From: Roseateles_B sp051857535
Lineage (GTDB): Bacteria; Pseudomonadota; Gammaproteobacteria; Burkholderiales; Burkholderiaceae_C
DNA length: 64,000 nt
Direction of reading: 5' to 3'
NCBI RefSeq assembly: GCF_051857535.1
Contig: NZ_JBPZGY010000001.1
Coordinates: 124,001 to 188,000, forward strand
The notes under the pieces were generated by a model. The model worked only from the letters and a program-made list of their open reading frames with translations. It searched no databases and was not told the origin of the DNA. Shown piece after piece: positions 24,001 to 33,000 of the stretch (positions within the stretch are counted from its first letter, which is position 1; each line of letters starts with the position of its first letter). Made by a program: the position numbers and the translations under genes.

Positions 24001-27000
24001 GCGGCCTCACCCGCGCCGTGCAGGTGCGGGTGCTGGACAGCAACCGCACGCCTGAGATCTCGGCCAGCAGCCATGCCCTGGTCGTGGGCCAGAGCTTCGA
24101 CCTGGCCGTGCAGAAGCGCCTGCCGGGCGAAGCCGGCCTGGCCGGGGCGCTGCAGCTCAGCGATCCGGATGGTGCCGTGCAGACGCAGGGCCTGACCGTG
24201 TCCTTCGAGCGCCTGCCCGAAGGCGCCGTCTATGACGCCGCCAACGGCCGCCTGCGCTGGACGCCCGGCCCGGGCCAGACCGGTGACTTCGTCGTCCTGG
24301 CTCGCGTGAGCGATGGCCACGGCAGCCGCATGCAGAGCTTCACCCTGCGCGTCGTGGCCAACGACGAGGCCGCCGTGAAGGCTCACTCGCCCAAGATCCT
24401 GATCAACCTCACGCCCAGCACACCGACCCTGCCGGGCCAGGCCGTGGTGGCTACCGTGCGCGCCACCAGCTTCAGCGAGATCGCCAGCCTCACCGTGCAG
24501 ATGCGCGGCGCGGCCCTGGGTGGCTCGGACGCCGACGCCTGGCAGACCGTGCCCCTGGACAACACGGGCCGACTGCGCATCACGCCGACGCTGCCAGGCT
24601 TGGTCGAGCTGCGTGTGACCGCCCGCGATGCCGACGGCTTCACCGCTGTGCAGACGCAGACCGTGCGCGTGCGGGATCCCCTGGACGCTGTGGCGCCCCA
24701 GCTCGTCTGGGGCGGCGAACTGGCAGGGCAGGGCGCAGACAGCGCCCCCGTGACCCTGCGCAGCCTCGCCACCCTGCAGGCCCGCGTGGACGAAGCCCAG
24801 CTGATGGGCTGGCGCCTGGAGATCGCCCCTGCCGCTGGCGGGCAGGTGAACGAGGGTGACTGGCGAGTGCTCGGCCAGGCCGACCTGGCCCAGGACAGGC
24901 CGCAGGACCTCAGCGTTCATGGCCTCCTGCCCCTGGTCCAGCTGGACCCCGCCCGCTATGCCAACGGCGTTTATGCCCTGCGCCTGAGTGCCTGGGACCT
25001 CGCCGGCCGCGTGGCTGAACTGCAGGGCCGCGTCGTGGTCGACAGTGCGGTCAAGCAGCTGAGCCAGGCCAGCGCCGTGGATGCCAGCTTCCAGCTCGGC
25101 AGCCACCGCTTCGACCTCGCCCGCAGCCTGCCCACCCGGGCAGACCATGCCGGTGACCTGGGCAACTGGACACTGCCGGCACTGGATCTCCAGCTGAGCC
25201 ACGACCAGGCCTTCCGCACCCCGCTGGGTGCCACGGCGCCCTGGAACCAGGGTGCCCGCGTCTGGCTGCAGGTGCCCGCGTTGCTGGCCGATGCCGGCAG
25301 CCCGGCCCTGGGCCAGACCCTGGCCTTCACCCTGGGCCTGCAGTCGCAGGAACTGGTGCATGCCGGCAGCAGTGCAGTGGGCACGCCGCGCAGCCTTCGT
25401 CCTGTCTTCCAACTGGCGCCCGGCGCCTCGGCCGCGCTGGCCGGATGGAGCCTGCAGGCCTTTGGCGACCACACCGCCAGCGACGGCACGCAAGCCCTGT
25501 CCGATGGCAGCCAGGTGAGCGCGGATGTCCTGCAGCAGCAGGGCCAGCGCCTCTATGACGCCATCAGCGGACTGCCCTGGGTGCCGCAGAGCTACTGGCT
25601 CACCGGCCCCGACGGCACGCGCTACAGCCTGGACGCCCAGGGCCGCGTCACCGGCGTCCGCTTTGCTGATGGCCAGGCCTGGCTGGTCAGCGACGCAGGC
25701 CTGGTGCTGGCCGGTGGCAACACCGCCCAGCGCGTGGACTTCGTCCGCAATGACCGCGGCCAGATCGAGCAGGTCAGCGGCGTGGATGCCGCCGGTGCCC
25801 AGCGCACCGTGGTCTACCGCTATGACGGCCAGGGCCGCCTGATGCTCAGCCGCGAGCTCTTCGCGGCCGGCACTGGCACCCTGATCGGCTATCACGCCGA
25901 TGGCAGCGTCATCACCGACGCCATCACCGCCAACTTTGGCGCCGCCGTGGGCTGGCAAGGCAGCGTGGCCTCCGCCACCAACCACTGGACCGGCACCCTG
26001 GGCGCCAGCCCGGTGAACCTGGCCTATGTGGTCCGTGAGAGCGAACTGGCCAGTGCGGTGAAGGTGGCGGGCGCGCAAGGCGCCATTACCCTGGCCTTGA
26101 CGGTCCAGGGCGCCGGCACCTTCCAACTGCTGCAGAACACCGGGGCCGCGCTGCTGGGCACCCACACGACGGGTTCGGGCACCAGCGCGCGCACCGTCTT
26201 CCTGCTGCGCACCACCCTGGCCGGCATGCAGATGCTGAGCCTGGGCCGCAGCGATGGTGGCTCCGGCGAAGTGACCGCCACGTTGAGCGTGGCCGGCGAC
26301 ATCAACCGCGACGGCCGCATCGACGGGCTGGACGGTGCTGCATTTGATGCGGCACTGGCTGCCGGCGATCTGGCAGCAGGGGACCTGGACGGCGACGGCC
26401 AGGTCAATGCCGCGGATCGGCAGGTGATGTATGCGAACTATGGGTGGAGGGGGAATCAGGCGCCGGTGGCGGCGGCCAGCGTCGCCACCCCGAGCTACCG
26501 CACCCACACCGACCTCGCCGTGCGCGGCCAGCTGGGTGATGTCGCGCAGGACCCTGAGGGCGACCGCCTCTACTGGCGCGTCGTCGGCGCCCTGCACGGC
26601 ACGGCCGTCTTCGACGCCGATGGCCGCACCCTGGTCTTCACGCCCGAAATGGGCTTTGCGGGCCGCGCCCAGATCATGGTCCAGGCGGACGATGGCTTTG
26701 CCTCTTCAGCGCCCATCGTGCTGCAGATGGACGTGAGCGCCGCCAAGCTGCTGGCCATCCATATCAACAACCTGGAGCAACTGCGCCAGCTGCGCGCGGG
26801 CCAGAGCGTCAAGGTCCAGGCGACCGGTGACTTTGAGGATGCGACGGGTGTTGACCTGTCCGCGGCGGGGAACTACCTGACGCTGGCGGCGATGGATCTG
26901 GCGGGCTTGGGGTATGTGGGTTTGAATGCGATCAGCGTTGACGACGCGCGCGACCTGGTCCGCGGCCTCAACGGTGGCGCGTCCGGGATCGTGGTCAGCC

Positions 27001-30000
27001 GCACGGATTCCGAAGGTCACACCGTGCGGGCGGTGACGGCCCTCAATGTGACACCTAGCGCAGATGGCGTTGCTGGAAGCGCGGGCGGAGACGAAGAAGG
27101 CGAGGGCGATGACTACCTGGTGGTTGAGCCCGACGTCTATCCGGGCACTGTCAGCCTCCCGCCGGGCGGCCTCCGCCAGCTGAAGGTCAAGGTCAGTGAC
27201 CTCGATACCGGTGTATCTACAGACGTTCATGCCACAACTGCCATCCGCTATGTCTCCAGCGACGACAGCATTGCCACTGTGAGCGGTACGGGCCTGATCA
27301 CGGCGCTCAAGTCCGGTCAGGTGACGATCAGCGTGATCTACCTGGGCACGAGCCGAGACGCGCTCGGCAACGTGCGAGAGCAAGTCATCGGCCAGCAGGA
27401 CATGCTGGTGCGTGTGCAAGCCGTGCAGGTCGAGGCGGCGGGCTCGTCCAGCGGCATTGCCGTGAGCGCCGCGCAAGGTGCTGTGATTGCGGCCTCCTCG
27501 GGCGAGACCGTGCTCATCGGCCCGGGGGCGCTCCAGCAGGACACCACGGTGAAGATCGAGCGCATTGACGTCGCGAACATCGATGCGACGCTGGGTCTGC
27601 CCATGCCCGCGCCAGCCGTGCTGACGGCTGTTGCGGCGTTCCGTCTGGAGATGGGTGATCAAGTAGCCAGGTCGGCCCTGCAGTTCGCATTGCCGCTGCA
27701 AGGCGGGGTGGCTTTCGCAGAGGGCGAGGAGGTGGTCTTCTTCCGCAAGGGCAAGGTGCCCATGCCGGACGGCAGCATGGCTGACACCTGGTGGCTGCTG
27801 GACAACGGCTTCATCGGCGCTGACGGCATCGCCCGCACCGCCAGCAAGCCGTATCCCACCCTCATTGAGGCCGGCGAGTATCTGGTGTGCAAGAAGTTGC
27901 CGGGCGTGGTAGCCGGAAGCTTCGAATGCTCGGCACCGCTTCAGGGGCAGATGACGCTTGCCGGCGTCACCTTCGGCCTGAGCCTGTTCCAGGACGCAAT
28001 CACGTCCAGCATGATCGCGACCATTGCGTCCGGCGTGACGCATGCGACCGCCTCCCAGTACAGCTTTGGCGTGCCTCAGTTCAAGGAGGTTGACTTCATG
28101 AAAGTCACGGTCGAAGGGCGCTCGAAGCTGGTGGCCGACGTGGTGTTCCCGCCTGCGGAAACGCCGTATGGCAAGGTGGCTGCTCCCAATATCTGGATCA
28201 TCCGCAATGACGGCGAGGGCAATCTTGCGATGACGGTGCAGCCAAGGGGCAAGTTCGAATACCCAACTCAGTTGATTGTTCGAGCAACGCTGTCGAATGG
28301 GCAGTACTTTGATTCCGCGCCTCAGGTCGATCCCGGTACGGGCGCTGTATCGATCAACTACCTGACGGACGTCTCGTTCGGCTTCAGCTTGCAGCATGTG
28401 CCCCTGGGCAAGATTCGCTGGAGCGTGATCCGGCAGATCGTCTGCTACGAGATGGACTCGCATGGCCGCTTGCTCAAGACCGAGCCGGTTGAGGTCTACG
28501 GTGCGGAGGCTTCGTTGCAACCTCTACCGCGCATGGCAGCGGTGCTCACGCGCACGGGTATCGAATTCGTTCGGGAAAGCGAGGGCATCAGGACAAGGGT
28601 CGGGACGACCTTGCTGGATGACCTCCACACCCTCCCGCTCGAGTCCTATCTGGCGGGGACCAAGGTTCAGCCGATTGTCTATAGCAGTGACAACACCGCT
28701 GTCTTTGTTGGAGGCAAGGGCGTGATCTGGGAAATTGACACCCAGACCTACAAGATCATCCAGACCTTTAAGCTCCCGGGTAGTGCCGCCAATATCACCA
28801 GCTTGGCGATTGAAGGGGACCTCCTCCTGGTCGGCGAAGGGACGAGATGGGGCGGCACGGGCGCTGGCGGCTATCGCTTGCTGGCGGTCCAGACGGATCC
28901 TGGCAGCAGCCACTATGGCAAGTTTGTCGACCTGAAGGGGACGGGCATCGAATCTATGCCGCTGGGCGTCTCCGGCATGGCGATCGGTCCGGACGGCCGC
29001 ACCTTGGTGGTCGCTGCGCCGCTACAGAGCAATTCGCTCGGTGCGGTCGGAGACAACAAGCGCCGCGGCAATGTACTGGTGTTTGATCTCGAAACCCTGG
29101 ACATGGACAGCGGTGAGATTGACGAACCCGTGTTGGCGACCTTGCCCAGCGACGGGATTTCGGGCAAGAGCCCGCAGATCGTCACCGCGACCATGTCACC
29201 CGACCGCTTCCTGGTTTCCAACGTGATGGACTACAGCCGTGGCCTCTCTACGCTGACCATCACGCGCGATGAAAAAACGGACAAGCTCAAGAGCGCATCG
29301 CTCAATGCCATCCGCATGAGCCAGGAACAGGACAGCAATGTGCTGGTCGACCGCCTGGACATCCAACGCGCCCAGAGTTCCGTGCTGGTGAACTACAAGG
29401 GCATCGAGTACGCCATCGTTGCGGACGACAACTTCAACTTCAACGACCCGTACTACAAGGCGCAGTTCGAGTCACCTTATTTCATCTACACACCTTCCGG
29501 CATGCCTGTGGCGGTGGGTGGCAGTGCAAGCGCCAAGAAGGTGGCGGTGGGTGGCAAGCTGGGCATCGTGAGAGACCCATTCGGTAAGCATGGCGAGCCC
29601 CTCTACATGGGAGCCACCTTGCCTCTGGATGGCTACGGCATTCAGAACCTCAGTCTCTCACCGGACCAAAAGGTGCTTTTGGGGCAACTCGCGGGCGGCT
29701 TCAGTGCTCGCGATATGTGGGCGCAGCAGCTGGAACACAAGAGCGGTGCCTGGAATGTAGAGAAGTTGATTCAAGCGGCGATTGATCATCCAGCAGCTGA
29801 TCGTTTGAAAAAGCACATCGTGCTGCCTTCGGGCACGGAGCAGCTGATTCCGCAGATGGACGGTCAAATTCCCGCTGGAACCTATTTTGATGATGACGAG
29901 GTTGAGTCCGTCAGCATGACGGGCAATATTGGGGATGTCATCCAGGTTGACCTGATGGATTCTATTGCTCGAAAAATTCTGGGCCTGCCGGAAAAGAACA

Positions 30001-33000
30001 GCGCCGATTGGAGAAATATGGACGCCAGGGATTTGCTGGCGGCAGAAACAAGGATTCGGGAGCAGGAAGCTAAGTTGCGTGGGTTTTATTTGAGCCCTAA
30101 TACTGAATGGGATACCTTTACGGATCCGGAAGAGTTGCGCAAGTACCCGAATGGCATGCAGCTTGTGACGGATGGTGTCGAAACAGGAGATGGCGAAAGA
30201 CCGATCCCCAAGCTTGTTACGCTGAACGAAGAGGGGGGCACTAGCAACGATGAGGCCGACTTTAATCGGCGGGGTGTATTCTTTGTTACTCCAACATTGA
30301 GTGGTGCCGATCGTGCTCGACTAAGACTTGGTAAACGAATCGATGTGCCCAAGAGTGCTTTGTTTGGGTTTAGCTATGAATCTCAAGATGAGTTGGGAAA
30401 TTGGGTTGAAAAGAAAGGTGTGATCAATATACTTGCCAGGGACTATGATTTCACTGGTTCTCCGGTGCTATTTGGTGATCGACCGTTAGATAATCCTGGA
30501 TATTCCCAATTTAGGCTGATTTCGAAAGTCGGTGTGGGGCAGGAAAATAACAGGCTTGACGTATTTAGAGTGGAGCAGCGTCTGGCTTACCTCGGGTATG
30601 TTGTTATGAGGGAGGGTGAATCCAATGTGCCGCAAAACTTTGTTGTTGATGGTCAATGGGGGAGCGACGAGTCTCGCGCTGCGCTACTGTTTAGTAGGGT
30701 AATCAATTACAACGCTTCGAGCAAGGCGACATCTCAGTTTGTTAGTCATGGTGAAAAGTTTGATTCACAAGCCTTTGATAAGAATATTAAGGAAGCTGAG
30801 AATAAATTGACAGTCGCCGATGACCCTGGCTCGACGTCGGACATTGTTGATTGGCTCAATGCATTTAATGCGCCTCACTGGATGCGACTGTTTGAATCGG
30901 ATAAGGATGGATTTGGACTTGCAGCTAATCGAGAGGGCTTGCCATCATGGGTTAGTACGCAGCGAGGTCTGTCTTACTCGCAGCAGTCAGAGGTTTTTGC
31001 TAGCAGCTGGGTTCGCGATCTAATGCGTGCCTATCAATATGCCAACGCATCGCTTCGTGCTAATGTTGGTAGCGGGATGATGTTTAATGGCGCGACGGAT
31101 GGGGCCTTGCTTCAAACGCCTTCCGTGCACAGTTCTCATGACTTAGGTATGGCTATGGATATTGGCTTCTCTGATACGTACATTGCGCGAGATCTGCAAA
31201 CCAAGCATGACACTCGCACAATTGAAATTAATGCGAAGGCGTTGCCGGAGTCGGAGCGTCTGAATTCTTGGAGCACGGTAAATGCTGTGCAGTTGGTTGG
31301 TCAGTTATCGAATGTCGCGGCAGACGGTTCCAAAAATGTATACAACCAAAAGGCGGCTTTGAGTCAATTTTTGGCCTTGTATTCGCTTACTCAAAAAACC
31401 TCTGGTGATTGGTCAAACATAGTCCTTGTGAATGATGACGGAGGTGACATCGTTCGGGCGGCTTTATTTGGATCCGGCGATAAGTCGGGATCAATTATTG
31501 GGGGGGCATACGTCGGGCGAGATGATGAGACTGTGGAAAAGAAGGTTAATGGTAAAGTTGTTTATGATGAAAATCATAAACCGGTGACTAAGGTTCAGGA
31601 GTACAACGGATATGATGGAATGCGGCAGGTGCTGACAGCTGTTGGCGTCTCTAGTAAGAAATTGCCGTTCCATCAAAATCACATACATGTCTACTTTAAG
31701 CCGCCAAGCATTAGGGATATCGCCACTGGTAGAGCCGTGGGCGGTAAAAGTTTGCAGGTTGATGATGGTTCGCGACGCGTTCGGGATTCTCTAACTCAGC
31801 CGGTGGATACGGCGGCAAACTTTGGAATGTGTGCAATGCTGGACGGCACGGCCGAGACCACTGAAGGGCGAACTATTGATGTTCGGTCGATTGAGAAGCT
31901 CATCAAAGCAGAGAGGGGCGCACCATCGAACGCACAATGGAAGACGGCTTCAGTGGAAGTTCTGCGGCAACCAAAGTTTGGTGCGCTGGTGCCAATTTCT
32001 TCACTTGATTCTCGAGTTCAGTACAAGGCAAATGCTGGCTGGGAGGGTTTCCTTGATAAGGACGGAAAGTTGAATGACAGGGGGCTAGTAAAGCTTACTG
32101 TTGCTGGTCGTGCTTATACGGTTGAGTTGCAAATAGTCTTGACGCATGGTTTTACCCCGGATTTGGAAGGGGCGGTGTGTCCAGATTTGGTGTGGAGGGG
32201 TGCGATTAAGTCGACTTTGAGTAACAATGGTGAGGGGTTAGAGGAATCGTTTGCTCGAAACGCGATTGAGCAGATAAATTCATCCTATACTCTGGTTCGA
32301 GGAGGCGTAGTATTTGCTGCCCTTGACGGAGGGCGCCTTGGCGAGGTCACCGCAGATGACGGGGCCGTGCTGATTAGTCGCGACGCCGCCGGCCACGGCT
32401 GGTACCTCGACCCCACCCCGCTGGAAAGCTCCGACGACTTCCTGCCCACCGCCGACCCCAATGTGTGGAAGGCCAGGGCCGGCGGCGCTGCCGATGGCCA
32501 CATGGACCTGCTGTCCGTGCTGCTGCACGAGTACGGCCACGTCCTGGGCCTGGAGCACAGCGAGGACGTGCGTGACTTCATGGGTCCGACGCTGCCGCCC
32601 GGCATGCGTCGCCTGCCCACGGACGAGGAACTCAAGCGCATGGCCGAGTTGGCTGCAGCCCGCAACAAGGCCGCTGACGAGTCGCCCACGCCCTGGAAGC
32701 CGGTGGAAGCCTTGCTGGGCCTGCCCTTGCTGGCGGGGCTGCGTCGTAATACGGGTGCATCGGTCGCTGCCGCTGGCAGCCGCGCAGCGGCATCCCTGCG
32801 TCCGCAGTTCGAGCTGGCCTCCAACGCTCAGTTCACCAATCCGGACTTCGGCGGCAGCACCGCGTCCACCGGCAGCACCGCGGGCTGGCTCACCACCGGC
32901 CGCATCACCACCGCCCTGGGCCGCGCCACCCTCGGCGAATCCGCCACCACCCAGACCCAGCTGAGCCAAACCTTCCACGTCGGCGCCACGGACCGCTTCC

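Noticed and set aside
25580..25870. YD-like repeats considered as an RHS toxin delivery core
   Set aside because: Only about three repeats are present, with no RHS core motif and no C-terminal toxin. It is treated as one small module of the giant.
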